Below are positions 18,541-27,572 of a stretch of 64,000 nt of DNA, one piece after another (within the stretch, counting starts at the first letter, position 1; each line of letters begins with the position of its first letter). Both the position numbers and the translations under genes were made by a program. The stretch lies in assembly GCA_013298715.1 (NCBI GenBank), contig JAAFIQ010000002.1:363677-427676 (forward strand). The letters are read 5' to 3'. The stretch comes from Bacteroidota bacterium (GTDB lineage Bacteria > Bacteroidota > Bacteroidia > B-17B0 > Aurantibacillaceae). The notes beneath the pieces were generated by a model. It worked only from the letters and a program-made list of their open reading frames with translations. It made no database searches and was not told the DNA's origin.

Positions 18541-19338
18541 ATGAAAAAAATAACTTTTTCAATTATTATTGCCGCTGCAATTGTTTTTGCATGTCATCAT
18601 AACAAAGTTACAGGCAAGCGTTCATTAAACATAGTTCCTGAAGGGGAAATGATGGCGATGAGTTTTAAGCAATACGATCAGTTTTTGGCTGAACACCCGC
18701 CTTTACCTGATTCCGACGAACGTGTTGTAATGGTTCGTAGATGCGGTATGCGCATACAAAAGGCGGTTGAAGAATATTATGCATCAAAAGGTGCTAGTAA
18801 TGATTTAAAGGGCTTTAGTTGGTCTTTTAATGTGGTAGATGAAAATACGGTAAACGCCTGGTGTATGCCTGGCGGAAAAGTGGTGGTTTACACCGGATTA
18901 TTACCAGTAACGCAAGATGAGCAAAGTTTAGCAGTGGTTATGGGACATGAGATTGCCCATGCAGTTGCCAGACATGGTAATCAGCGCATGAGCCAAGGAA
19001 TGTTAGTACAATTTGGCGGTGCGGCACTTTCTGTTGCTATGTCGCAAAAACCAGCTTTGACACAACAGTTATTTCAACAAGCCTACGGTGTTACCACAGG
19101 CTTAGGTACTTTAAAATACAGCCGCAGTCATGAAACTGAGGCTGATAAAATGGGCTTAATTTTTGCTGCAATGGGTGGCTATAATCCTGAGGCTGCCGTA
19201 GGTTTTTGGCAACGCATGAGCCAAGGCGGTGGGCAAAAACCACCTGAGATTTTAAGTACCCATCCAAGCGATGAAACACGCATCAAGGATTTACAAGCCT
19301 TTATGCCGGAAGCAAAAAAATACTACAAGCCTCAATAA
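18541..19338 (+). CDS. M48-family metalloprotease lipoprotein
   Basis: This 265-residue lipoprotein (signal MKKITFSIIIAAAIVFAC) contains the zinc motif VMGHEIAHAVARHG (HExxH), with the third ligand Glu probably in SHETEADKMGL. The family includes BepA/LoiP, periplasmic proteases that help assemble or clear outer-membrane proteins. Length and lipobox fit LoiP/YcaL-like enzymes. It sits 9 nt after clpS and 6 nt before an ABC transporter ATPase gene, suggesting a four-gene operon. Confidence 0.92.
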   Translation: MKKITFSIIIAAAIVFACHHNKVTGKRSLNIVPEGEMMAMSFKQYDQFLAEHPPLPDSDERVVMVRRCGMRIQKAVEEYYASKGASNDLKGFSWSFNVVDENTVNAWCMPGGKVVVYTGLLPVTQDEQSLAVVMGHEIAHAVARHGNQRMSQGMLVQFGGAALSVAMSQKPALTQQLFQQAYGVTTGLGTLKYSRSHETEADKMGLIFAAMGGYNPEAAVGFWQRMSQGGGQKPPEILSTHPSDETRIKDLQAFMPEAKKYYKPQ

Positions 19339-19344
19339 ATTTAT

Positions 19345-20295
19345 ATGAGCATTTTACAAGTTAATGGCGTTTCAAAAAAATATAGCAATCACGTTGCTTT
19401 AAACAATGTTTCTCTTACTGTTCCAGAAAAGTCTATTTTTGGTTTACTGGGTCCTAACGGGGCTGGCAAAACTTCTTTAATTCGTATCATTAATCAAATT
19501 ACTGGACCGGATAGTGGTGAAATTTTATTAAATGGCGAAAAATTAAACCAAAAGCATATTTCGCAAATTGGTTATTTACCAGAAGAGAGAGGTCTTTATA
19601 AAAAGATGGGAGTAGGCGAGCAGGCCTTGTATTTAGCGCAATTAAAAGGATTAAAAAAAGCCGATGCAAAAAAGAAATTAGAGTATTGGTTTGAAAAATT
19701 TGAAATGCAAACTTGGTGGAAAAAGAAAATTGAGGAGTTGAGTAAAGGTATGCAACAAAAAGTGCAATTTATAGTAACTGTGTTACACGAACCAGAGTTA
19801 TTAATTTTAGATGAACCTTTTAGCGGTTTCGACCCCATTAATGCACAATTAATTAAAAACGAAATTTTAGAATTGCGTAAAAAAGGTGCCACAATTATTT
19901 TTTCAACCCACAACATGGGCAGTGTTGAAGAGCTGTGCGATAACATAGCTTTAATAAATAAATCAGAAAAAATATTAGATGGTAGTGTAAAAGAAATTAG
20001 GAAAACTTATAGAACCAATACGTATAAAATTGCTTTTAAAGGAAATGTTATGGGTTTTACCAATGCCTTATGGACCGGAGGCGAGGTACTTGAGAAAGTT
20101 ACTGAAGATGACATAAACTATTTTACCATACGTATAGCAAAAACAATTACTTCAAGTCAATTATTACAAGCAATTTTACCTACATGTGAGTTAGTATCGT
20201 TTAACGAAATTGTACCAAGCATGAACGATATTTTTATAATGAAAGTAAACCAAGGAAACGAAATTTTAGGAACCAAAAGCAATTATACCGAATAA
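19345..20295 (+). CDS. ABC transporter ATP-binding protein (NatA-like)
   Basis: This 316-residue ATPase has Walker A GLLGPNGAGKTSLIRI near residue 36, signature ELSKGMQQKVQ near 135, Walker B LLILDEPFSGFDP near 155 and the switch His in FSTHNMG. A C-terminal extension of about 95 residues resembles the DUF4162 tail of sodium- or drug-exporter ATPases. It pairs with the permease gene 9 nt downstream. The substrate is not evident from sequence. Confidence 0.93.
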   Translation: MSILQVNGVSKKYSNHVALNNVSLTVPEKSIFGLLGPNGAGKTSLIRIINQITGPDSGEILLNGEKLNQKHISQIGYLPEERGLYKKMGVGEQALYLAQLKGLKKADAKKKLEYWFEKFEMQTWWKKKIEELSKGMQQKVQFIVTVLHEPELLILDEPFSGFDPINAQLIKNEILELRKKGATIIFSTHNMGSVEELCDNIALINKSEKILDGSVKEIRKTYRTNTYKIAFKGNVMGFTNALWTGGEVLEKVTEDDINYFTIRIAKTITSSQLLQAILPTCELVSFNEIVPSMNDIFIMKVNQGNEILGTKSNYTE

Positions 20296-20304
20296 AAATT
20301 TACT

Positions 20305-21639
20305 ATGAGCAAAATTGGTTTAATAATGGGTCGCGAAATAAAAAGTAAACTTAGCAATAAAACGTTTATTGTTATGACCTTGCTTGCACCCCTTTTAATT
20401 ACGGGCTTTTTGGGCTTAATAATTAAAATGAGTATGGATGATAAAACAGAACAACGCGTTTTAGTTATTGATGACTCTCACGTTATTGCTGATAAATTGG
20501 TTGGCAATGATTACACATCTTTTGCCACAAGCAATGAAAAATTAGATGAAGCACAACTCAGTTTTTCAAAAAAAAATTATACCTGTTTGTTATATATTTT
20601 TCCTGGCGTTTTAAACTCATCAAAAGGAAAAGTAAAAATATTTTATAAAAAGTCGCCAGGTTTATTTTTTCAAGAAAGTTTAAAAAATCAGCTAGAAAAA
20701 GTAATATACGAAGGACAATTAAAATCAAATAACATAGATGTAAATGTTATTAATAATGCCAAGATTAGTGTGGATATTATAACTCAGAAGATAGATGAGA
20801 ATGGCTATAATAAAGACGATTCACATTTTGGGTTTTTAGGATTTATAATTGGCGCTTTGATGTTTATGTTTATTTTAATGTATGGTATGATGGTGTTTAG
20901 AAGTGTGATGGAAGAAAAAACCAACCGCATTGTTGAGGTAATTGTATCAAGTGTAAAACCATTTGAGTTAATGTTAGGTAAAATTTTTGGTGTTGCCGTT
21001 TTAGGAGTTTTACAGTTTTGTGTTATGGGAATTGTAACCTTTGTTTTGACTACCATTCTTTCAACCTTTTTTATGAAAGATTTGAATACCCAGTTTGATA
21101 AGTTTACACAACAACAAGAACTTGTAAAGAAGAACGGAACAAATGTAGATTTTAAGAAACTTACCAACTTTTCAGACAAAGTAGAAACTTTTGAGATAAT
21201 GAAAAAAATTAAAGGAATAAACATTCCATTGCTTTTAATAACCTTTGTGCTTTATTTTGTTGGAGGTTATTTGTTTTACAGCTCTATAATGGCAGCTATT
21301 GGCAGTGCTGTAGATTCCGAATCAGATTCCCAACAGTTTATTACACCAGTTATGATACCACTAATGATTGGGTATTTTATTGCCACCAAAACTATAACTA
21401 ATCCCGATTCATCTATTGTGTTTTGGGGCTCAATAATTCCGTTTACCTCACCTATTGTAATGATGAGCAGAATTAACGATAATACGCCTGTTTGGGAAAT
21501 TGCATTATCTCTAGGCTTACTTTATGTTTCGTTTATTTTCACTACGTTTTTAGCAGGCAAAATTTACCGAACTGGTATTTTAATGTATGGCAAAAAAACC
21601 AGTTGGAAAGAAATTGGCAAGTGGCTGTTTTACAAATAA
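20305..21639 (+). CDS. ABC transporter permease (NatB-like)
   Basis: This 444-residue membrane protein has one N-terminal helix (FIVMTLLAPLLITGFLGLII), a large periplasmic loop (about residues 50-175), then five or more helices, the ABC-2 permease layout. FMFILMYGMMVFRSVMEEKT followed by NRIVEVIVSSVKP is the family signature around the coupling helix. It works with the ATPase immediately upstream as an exporter of unknown substrate. A hairpin with a T-run follows at 21677-21698. Confidence 0.9.
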   Translation: MSKIGLIMGREIKSKLSNKTFIVMTLLAPLLITGFLGLIIKMSMDDKTEQRVLVIDDSHVIADKLVGNDYTSFATSNEKLDEAQLSFSKKNYTCLLYIFPGVLNSSKGKVKIFYKKSPGLFFQESLKNQLEKVIYEGQLKSNNIDVNVINNAKISVDIITQKIDENGYNKDDSHFGFLGFIIGALMFMFILMYGMMVFRSVMEEKTNRIVEVIVSSVKPFELMLGKIFGVAVLGVLQFCVMGIVTFVLTTILSTFFMKDLNTQFDKFTQQQELVKKNGTNVDFKKLTNFSDKVETFEIMKKIKGINIPLLLITFVLYFVGGYLFYSSIMAAIGSAVDSESDSQQFITPVMIPLMIGYFIATKTITNPDSSIVFWGSIIPFTSPIVMMSRINDNTPVWEIALSLGLLYVSFIFTTFLAGKIYRTGILMYGKKTSWKEIGKWLFYK

Positions 21640-21676
21640 AATTTTTATAGGCTCACTTAGGGCAATGTTTCAATAA

Positions 21677-21698
21677 AAAAACCTCAAAAAAGGTTTTT
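21677..21698 (+). terminator. Weak terminator after the ABC transporter genes
   Basis: AAAAACC (21677-21683) and GGTTTTT (21692-21698) enclose an 8-nt A-rich loop. The stem is short with only two G-C pairs, so termination may be partial. Confidence 0.5.
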
Positions 21699-21716
21699 AC
21701 ATCTCATTCAAAATGT

Positions 21717-21724
21717 TATCTTTG
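21717..21724 (+). promoter_or_regulatory. -7 promoter box for the PpiD-like gene
   Basis: TATCTTTG matches TAnnTTTG and lies 32 nt before the ATG, giving a leader of about 26 nt. No -33 TTG was found at the usual distance. Confidence 0.55.
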
Positions 21725-21756
21725 CCAATCTTTTTTAAAAATTAGTTAGTACAATT

Positions 21757-23967
21757 ATGAGTAATAGAAATGAAAATTCTGGTAAGCCAAAGTCAGAGAA
21801 AGATGGCGATAACATGAGTATTTTAGAATCAATTCGCAAGCGCACGGGTTTATTAGTTGGGATTGTTGGTTTAGCATTAGTTATTTTTATCCTTGAAAGC
21901 CTTTTAGGGCAAGGGCGTTCGCTATTTGGTGGAGGCGATGAAATGACAGTTGGTAAAATTAACGGTAAAAAAATTGATAGAAACGAATTCGCAATGAAAT
22001 TCGAAAATCAATTAAATATTGTTAAACAGCAACGTCAAAGCCAAGATATAGATGATAATACTCGTGGTCAAGTTATTGATTATGTTTGGCAACAATATGT
22101 TGCGGATTTAGTAATTAAACCACAATACAATAAAATAGGAATTACAGTTGGAGAAGATGAAATTTATGACAGAATGGTTGTAAACCCAATGCCATTTATC
22201 CTTCAAAATATTAGCGATCAAAAAACTGGCCAAATTAACCCTCAGTTTGCCAAAGCAGACGGAACTTTAGATCCAAATAAATGGAAACAAGCAATTGCAG
22301 GTATTCAAGGCGAACAAGAAGCGGTTTTAGCACAATGGCACGAAGGCATTACACAAAGCCGTATGGCAGAAAAATATGCCTCATTAGTTAGAAAAGGACT
22401 TTATGTTACCAACGCCGAAGCTAAAGCAAAAATGGTGGAGCAAGCAGCAAAAGCAAATGTAAGCTTTGTTGTAAAAACTTTTAATTCTGTTAGTGATAGC
22501 GCTGTAAAAATTACCGATGACGAAATTTCAAAGTACTACAAAGAAAATTCGCACGAGTTTTTAAACCCTGAAACTACCCGAAAAATTGAGTTTGTTAGCT
22601 TTAATGTTACACCTACCGAAAAAGATTTAGCTGAGATTCAAAAAACTGCACAAAACGTTGCAGATAAATTAAAAGGAAAATCGTTGAAGGAAGATAGTAT
22701 GATTATTGGACAAGAATCTGAGAATGGTGTTATTACTGTTCAAGATTATACTAAAAAAACAATGGTTGTGCGTGATTCAAGTATTTATACTTCTCCAGTA
22801 GGTACCGTTTTTGGTCCGTATAACGAAGGCGCATATTTCAAAGTATACAAATTAGTTGGTGTTAACTCTGTACATGACAGTGCACGTGTTCGTCATATTT
22901 TACTAAGCACACAAGCCGACCCTCAGGGGCAACAACCTCCAAAGCGCACCATGGCTCAAGCTAAAAGACAAGCAGATAGTTTGATTACATTAATTAAAGA
23001 GAAAAAAGTAACGTTTGATACCTTGGTAAAAACTATTAGCGATGATCCAGGAAGTATATCTAAAGGTGGCGATTACGGTTGGTTTAACGAAACTATTGGT
23101 TTTGTAGAGCCATTTAAAAATGCTGGTTTGATGGGAGTTAAAGGTAATATCAGTGCTGTAGAAACTCAATTTGGTATACACATTATCGAGGTTTTAGATG
23201 TATCTGCTTCTAATCATAATTCTTATAAATTGGCTCAGGTGTTTAAGCTAATTTCACCAAGTGATGAAACAAACCAAATGGTATTTGCTAAAGCTAGTGA
23301 ATTTGCCGGAAAAAATAATACAGGTGAGTTGTTTGATAAAGGTGTTGATGCGGAAAAATTAACCAAACGTATTGCAGATAATGTAAAAGAAGGCGATAGA
23401 CAATTAGTTGGTTTGGATAAGGCCAAGGATATTGTGCGTTGGGCTTACTCTGCTAAAAAAGGCGAGGTATCCGTATTTACATTAACCGATAAACATGTGG
23501 TAGCAAAACTTGCAAACATTAAAAATAAAGGAATATTAGCATTAGAAGATGTTAAAGAAGAAGTAAGAACCAAAGCTATTGCTCAAAAGAAAGCAGAAAT
23601 GTTTTTACAAGAGTTTAAAAATGCTGGTTCAAATCCAGAACAAATTGCAGCAAAACTTGGATTAGAAGTTAAAAAACAAGAAGGTTTAAATCTTGCAAGT
23701 CATAATATAGATGGATTAGGACACGATGATATTATGATGGGTACAATTTCAGGCTTAAAAGCTGGTAGCACCAGTAAAGCAATAGCTGGCGATAATGGCG
23801 TGTTTGTTGTGAGTGTAAGTACAAAAGATGCTGGTACTCCAAATAGCGATTTAAAAATGGCTAAAATGCAAATAGAACAAGAAATTGGTGGAAGAGCAGA
23901 TTATGAAGCATTTAACGCGTTAAAAGATTTATCAGACGTTGAACAACATACATCTAAAATAGATTAA
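21757..23967 (+). CDS. PpiD-like membrane-anchored peptidyl-prolyl isomerase/chaperone
   Basis: This 736-residue protein has a cytoplasmic N-tail, one membrane helix (LLVGIVGLALVIFILESLLG, about residues 32-51), a SurA-N-like chaperone domain and a parvulin domain (RVRHILLST near residue 376, GGDYGWFNE, FGIHIIEV). PpiD folds exported proteins as they leave SecYEG. The conserved family start may be MSILESIRKRTG, 19 codons downstream (21814); the first ATG is kept because the promoter box is just upstream. It is followed by a strong terminator and appears monocistronic. Confidence 0.88.
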   Translation: MSNRNENSGKPKSEKDGDNMSILESIRKRTGLLVGIVGLALVIFILESLLGQGRSLFGGGDEMTVGKINGKKIDRNEFAMKFENQLNIVKQQRQSQDIDDNTRGQVIDYVWQQYVADLVIKPQYNKIGITVGEDEIYDRMVVNPMPFILQNISDQKTGQINPQFAKADGTLDPNKWKQAIAGIQGEQEAVLAQWHEGITQSRMAEKYASLVRKGLYVTNAEAKAKMVEQAAKANVSFVVKTFNSVSDSAVKITDDEISKYYKENSHEFLNPETTRKIEFVSFNVTPTEKDLAEIQKTAQNVADKLKGKSLKEDSMIIGQESENGVITVQDYTKKTMVVRDSSIYTSPVGTVFGPYNEGAYFKVYKLVGVNSVHDSARVRHILLSTQADPQGQQPPKRTMAQAKRQADSLITLIKEKKVTFDTLVKTISDDPGSISKGGDYGWFNETIGFVEPFKNAGLMGVKGNISAVETQFGIHIIEVLDVSASNHNSYKLAQVFKLISPSDETNQMVFAKASEFAGKNNTGELFDKGVDAEKLTKRIADNVKEGDRQLVGLDKAKDIVRWAYSAKKGEVSVFTLTDKHVVAKLANIKNKGILALEDVKEEVRTKAIAQKKAEMFLQEFKNAGSNPEQIAAKLGLEVKKQEGLNLASHNIDGLGHDDIMMGTISGLKAGSTSKAIAGDNGVFVVSVSTKDAGTPNSDLKMAKMQIEQEIGGRADYEAFNALKDLSDVEQHTSKID

Positions 23968-23981
23968 TAATTAGGAAACAT

Positions 23982-24010
23982 AAATCCCACATAATGTGGG
24001 ATTTTTTTTT
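23982..24010 (+). terminator. Rho-independent terminator after the PpiD-like gene
   Basis: A perfect 10-bp stem (AAATCCCACA 23982-23991, TGTGGGATTT 23995-24004) with a 3-nt TAA loop is followed by a T-run to 24010. Confidence 0.88.
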
Positions 24011-24089
24011 AATTAAATGCGAATCAAAATTTCAAACTCAAGATTAAAAATTTAGTTTAAGTGAGTTTAAATAAAACACTTCATAATAA

Positions 24090-25187
24090 ATGAAAATTCA
24101 AAACATCACCAATCTTTTAGAAACCCATTCTCCGCTGGTCTTACAAGAAAGTTACGATAATTGCGGGTTGCTTGTTGGCGATAAAAATACGGAGTGTACA
24201 GGTGTTTTATTAAGCTTAGATTGTACAGAAGAGGTGATTGATGAAGCAATAGAAAACAAGTGTAATTTGGTTGTTGCGCATCACCCAATTGTGTTTGCAG
24301 GACTAAAAAAATTTAATGGGTCTAATTACATAGAAAAAGTAATAATTAAAGCCATAAAGAACGATATTGCAATTTATGCAGCTCATACAAATTACGATAA
24401 TATTAGCAATGGTGTTAACCATAAAATAGCAGAAAAATTACAGATTAAAAACTGTAAAATTTTGCTTCCTAAAACTAATTTACTTAAAAAATTAATCACT
24501 TATGGGCCTGAAACACACCACCAACAAGTGTTAGAGGCATTGTTTGAAGCAGGTTGCGGAAATATAGGTAATTATGAAAATTGTAGTTTTAATAGTAAAG
24601 GAACAGGCACTTTTAAAGGTAACGAGGCATCAAATCCCTTTATTGGCAAGGCACAACAGTTAAGTGTTGAGCCTGAAGTGAAAATCGAAACGGTGTTTTT
24701 AGCTCACAATCAAACAAAAATTATTGATGCTTTAATTAAGAGCCACCCTTACGAAGAAGTGGCTTATGATATTTATACTTTAGATAATACAGTAAGTAGC
24801 ATTGGCAGCGGCATGGTTGGCGAATTAGAGAAAGAACTTTCTTTAACTGCGTTTTTAGAACACGTTAAAAGTAAACTAAACGCCAAAGTTTTAAAATATA
24901 CCAAAGGAAAATCAGAAACTATTAAAAAAGTGGCATTCTGCGGCGGAAGCGGCAAATTTTTGCTAAATCAAGCCATTAAAAGTAGGGCAGATGTCTTTCT
25001 TACAGCGGATATCAAATACCACGAGTATTTTGATGCAGTTGATAATATTATTTTAGTCGATATTGGACATTTCGAAACGGAGCAATTTACACCTGAAATT
25101 TTTTATACAATTATTCAAAATAAATTTCCTACATTTGCAGTCCGTTTATCGCACGTTAATACCAACCCGATAAATTATTTTTATTAA
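24090..25187 (+). CDS. Nif3-like dinuclear metal-centre protein
   Basis: This 365-residue Nif3/YbgI-family protein has metal-binding His in LVVAHHPIVFAGLKKF and AHTNYDNISNGVN, and the late DIGHFETEQF. An inserted domain at about residues 120-230 (YGPETHHQQVLEALFEAGCG) resembles the PII/CutA-like insert of the long Nif3 forms. The family is annotated as GTP cyclohydrolase I type 2 homologue, but its role is unsettled. The zinc-ribbon protein starts 1 nt after its stop, a pairing that is common in Bacteroidota and suggests linked function. Confidence 0.92.
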   Translation: MKIQNITNLLETHSPLVLQESYDNCGLLVGDKNTECTGVLLSLDCTEEVIDEAIENKCNLVVAHHPIVFAGLKKFNGSNYIEKVIIKAIKNDIAIYAAHTNYDNISNGVNHKIAEKLQIKNCKILLPKTNLLKKLITYGPETHHQQVLEALFEAGCGNIGNYENCSFNSKGTGTFKGNEASNPFIGKAQQLSVEPEVKIETVFLAHNQTKIIDALIKSHPYEEVAYDIYTLDNTVSSIGSGMVGELEKELSLTAFLEHVKSKLNAKVLKYTKGKSETIKKVAFCGGSGKFLLNQAIKSRADVFLTADIKYHEYFDAVDNIILVDIGHFETEQFTPEIFYTIIQNKFPTFAVRLSHVNTNPINYFY

Positions 25188-25188
25188 T

Positions 25189-25956
25189 ATGAGTTCAAAA
25201 ATTAAAGAAAAGTTAGATGCTTCAGTAGAAGGTAAGTTGAAAGCACTTTACCAGTTACAATTAATCGATTCAAAGATTGATAAATTACGAACTATTAGAG
25301 GTGAATTACCTTTAGAAGTGAGTGATTTAGAAGATACAGTTGCAGGATTAGAAACGCGTTTAACAAATGTTACTGATGAGGTAAATGAGTTGAACAACCA
25401 AATAGCAGAAAAAAAACAAGCTATAAAAGATTTTCAAGCAAATATTAAAAAGTACGAAAGTCAACAAAACAAAGTACGTAACAACCGTGAGTACGATGCC
25501 ATTACTAAAGAAATTGAATTTCAAAATTTAGAAATTCAGTTAGCAGAAAAACGTATGAAAGAAGCTTCATTTGCAGTTGTTTCTAAAGCAGAATTATTAG
25601 ATAAAAGCAAAGTTGAATTTGAAGAAAGAAGTAAAGATTTAAAAGAAAAAAAATCTGAACTAGATGAAATTATTGCTGAAACTGAGAAAGAAGAAAAGGA
25701 TTTAGTTGTTGAAAGTAACAAAGCAGCAGAGGGTATAGAAAGCAGATTATTAAACGCGTACAAACGTATTCGATCAAATACACGCAATGGCTTGGCCGTT
25801 GTGGCTGTTGAGCGCGATGCTTGTGGCGGTTGTTACAATAAAATTCCACCGCAACGTCAGTTAGATATTCGTACCAATAAAAAAATTATTGTATGCGAAC
25901 ATTGTGGACGTGTTTTAGTTGATGGTATGTTAATACCTGATACTGGAGTTGAATAA
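25189..25956 (+). CDS. Coiled-coil protein with C4-type zinc ribbon
   Basis: This 255-residue protein is mostly a long coiled coil (about residues 15-180, rich in Glu/Lys/Leu heptads). A zinc ribbon follows at about residues 207-245 with CGGCYNKIPPQRQ and VCEHCGRVLVD (two CxxC pairs). NNREYDAITKEIEFQN is a conserved family segment. It is thought to bind nucleic acid, but the function is not known. It is in one transcript with the Nif3 gene. Confidence 0.9.
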   Translation: MSSKIKEKLDASVEGKLKALYQLQLIDSKIDKLRTIRGELPLEVSDLEDTVAGLETRLTNVTDEVNELNNQIAEKKQAIKDFQANIKKYESQQNKVRNNREYDAITKEIEFQNLEIQLAEKRMKEASFAVVSKAELLDKSKVEFEERSKDLKEKKSELDEIIAETEKEEKDLVVESNKAAEGIESRLLNAYKRIRSNTRNGLAVVAVERDACGGCYNKIPPQRQLDIRTNKKIIVCEHCGRVLVDGMLIPDTGVE

Positions 25957-25972
25957 TTTTTTTTAAAATTAT

Positions 25973-26003
25973 TTTGCAAATAAAAATAAATCTATTACAT
26001 TTG
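25973..26003 (+). promoter_or_regulatory. Promoter of the tRNA-Val/tRNA-half array
   Basis: TTTG (25973-25976), a 19-nt spacer and TACATTTG (25996-26003) match the full Bacteroidota promoter consensus. The predicted transcription start near 26010 would produce one RNA that includes three tRNA-half repeats and then tRNA-Val. Confidence 0.75.
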
Positions 26004-26017
26004 CAGACCAAAAAAAT

Positions 26018-26104
26018 GGGAGTTTAGCTCAGCTGGTTCAGAGCATCCCGACTAAAGTCGGGAGGGTCACTGGTAAGTTGAAATAGGTTGTTCTTTAAAA
26101 AAAT
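26018..26104 (+). repeat. tRNA-half repeat, unit 1 of 3 (87 bp)
   Basis: The first 56 nt read as the 5' part of a tRNA like the downstream tRNA-Val: acceptor strand GGGAGTT, D arm GCTC-GAGC, anticodon arm and the 5' strand of the T stem ACTGG. The T loop and 3' acceptor strand are missing; instead a 31-nt AT-rich tail follows. The anticodon arm is replaced by a self-complementary TCCCGACTAAAGTCGGGA. It differs from units 2 and 3 only by T for C at 26023. Confidence 0.85.
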
Positions 26105-26191
26105 GGGAGCTTAGCTCAGCTGGTTCAGAGCATCCCGACTAAAGTCGGGAGGGTCACTGGTAAGTTGAAATAGGTTGTTCTTTAAAAAAAT
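26105..26191 (+). repeat. tRNA-half repeat, unit 2 of 3 (87 bp)
   Basis: This unit is identical to unit 3 and differs from unit 1 by one base (GGGAGC for GGGAGT). It cannot form a cloverleaf because the 3' half of the tRNA is absent. Confidence 0.85.
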
Positions 26192-26710
<519 letters not shown>

Positions 26711-26713
26711 CCA

Positions 26714-26739
26714 AAGCCTTACAGAACTGTAGGGCTTTT
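26714..26739 (+). terminator. Terminator after the degenerate tRNA
   Basis: AAGCCTTACA (26714-26723) and TGTAGGGCTT (26729-26738) form a stem with one G.U pair; T-run follows. It is a diverged copy of the hairpin after tRNA-Val. Confidence 0.7.
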
Positions 26740-26751
26740 CTGTTTTAAGGG

Positions 26752-26820
26752 ATGTTTCCAAGTTATTTATTATTCTCCGTAACTCAAATAAAGTCCTTTA
26801 TATATTTGCCATTAAATTAG
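26752..26820 (+). pseudogene. Remnant of a second GIY-YIG gene (N-terminus only)
   Basis: Translation gives 22 residues, MFPSYLLFSVTQIKSFIYLP plus LN, then TAG. It aligns with the start of the intact GIY-YIG protein ([20 protein letters not shown]), and the DNA stretch TATTATTcTCcGTAACT is nearly identical. The catalytic YVGYT is lost and nothing further aligns downstream. Confidence 0.65.
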
Positions 26821-26929
26821 AGAGTTTTTTACCTAAATCATTTTCAAACTCAAATGTTTTCATGAGTTCGTTAAATTTTTGAATTCTCAATTCTCTTATT
26901 TCTAGATACCTATTGTGACTGATTTTTTC
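26798..26929 (-). pseudogene. Possible 3' remnant of a minus-strand gene
   Basis: The minus strand encodes a 43-residue open stretch with protein-like composition (RYLEIRELRIQKFNELMKTF, then FENDLGKKLSNLM) ending in TAA at 26798. It is cut upstream by a TAA at 26930-26932, just before the MITE at 26937. No family was recognised, and it overlaps the GIY-YIG remnant, so chance coding is possible. Confidence 0.3.
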
Positions 26930-26936
26930 TTATATA

Positions 26937-27215
26937 GGGTTCACTCAAACTGTATAAAAACTTAATGAATCAACCTGCCTATGGCGGGCACGGGCAGCGA
27001 AGTGAAGATGTATATAAATACTTCGAGCTGACCTGCCTGCGGCAAGCAGGGCTAACGACGAGTCAGTTAATTTTTATTAAGCCAAAAGGAATAAAGCTAC
27101 TCTATTTTTTAGTGCAAGGATTTTCTCAAAAAATTTCAAAAAGCTTTGCACACAAAAAGGGATTTAAGCCTCAAATCTCTTGTTAATTGGCAAATTTACG
27201 TTTTTGAGTGAACCC
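26937..27215 (+). mobile_element. MITE-like element, family A, copy 1
   Basis: A 279-bp non-coding element with perfect 13-bp terminal inverted repeats (GGGTTCACTCAAA at 26937-26949, TTTGAGTGAACCC at 27203-27215). The interior is homologous to the element at 59131-59390, which is in the opposite orientation. This copy has an extra 19-bp GC-rich palindrome at 27032-27050. A 73-residue reading frame inside has no protein features and is taken as chance. No transposase is encoded, so any movement would need an enzyme elsewhere. Confidence 0.8.
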
Positions 27216-27255
27216 CAATTTGATTGGACTATAAAAAATTTATAATTGCTATTAG

Positions 27256-27283
27256 AAATCCTTACCAAAATAAGTGAGGATTT
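27256..27283. terminator. Terminator-type hairpin
   Basis: AAATCCTTAC (27256-27265) pairs with GTGAGGATTT (27274-27283) around an 8-nt loop, with T-run. It resembles the AAATCCTCA/TGAGGATTT hairpins at 29634 and 55725. It is not next to the end of a recognised gene on the + strand. Confidence 0.5.
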
Positions 27284-27292
27284 TATCATTTA

Positions 27293-27489
27293 ATACCAAT
27301 ACGAAGTATATTTTAGTCCTATTTATGATGAAATTTTTAATTCTTCTTCGTTGAAAATACGCAACGTATCCTATTACTAAGTCTAAGCGCCAACTGCCTC
27401 GCTCAAATATCTTGCAGATATTTACCGTGCCTTGAATAATAAAAATTTCTAATCATATCTTCATTCTAAAATATACTTCAACTTGGTAT
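27293..27489. repeat. Inverted-repeat element, family B, copy 1
   Basis: A 197-bp non-coding sequence with imperfect 24-bp terminal inverted repeats beginning ATACCAA and ending TTGGTAT; 21 of 24 positions pair. The interior (TTCGTTGAAAATACGC, GCTCAAATATCTTGCAGATA) matches the element at 55841-56013. No coding capacity. Between it and the next gene (27490-27572) nothing recognisable is seen. Confidence 0.7.
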
Positions 27490-27572
27490 AAGAGTTAATA
27501 AATTTGATTTAAAATTTCTTTGAATGTAAAGTATAAATTCTTAAATCTAAAAACTTCTTTCTAATTTGATTT

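Noticed and set aside
26965..27186. 73-residue reading frame inside MITE copy 1
   Set aside because: It is not kept in the homologous element at 59131-59390 and runs through palindromes and terminal repeats; no protein features.
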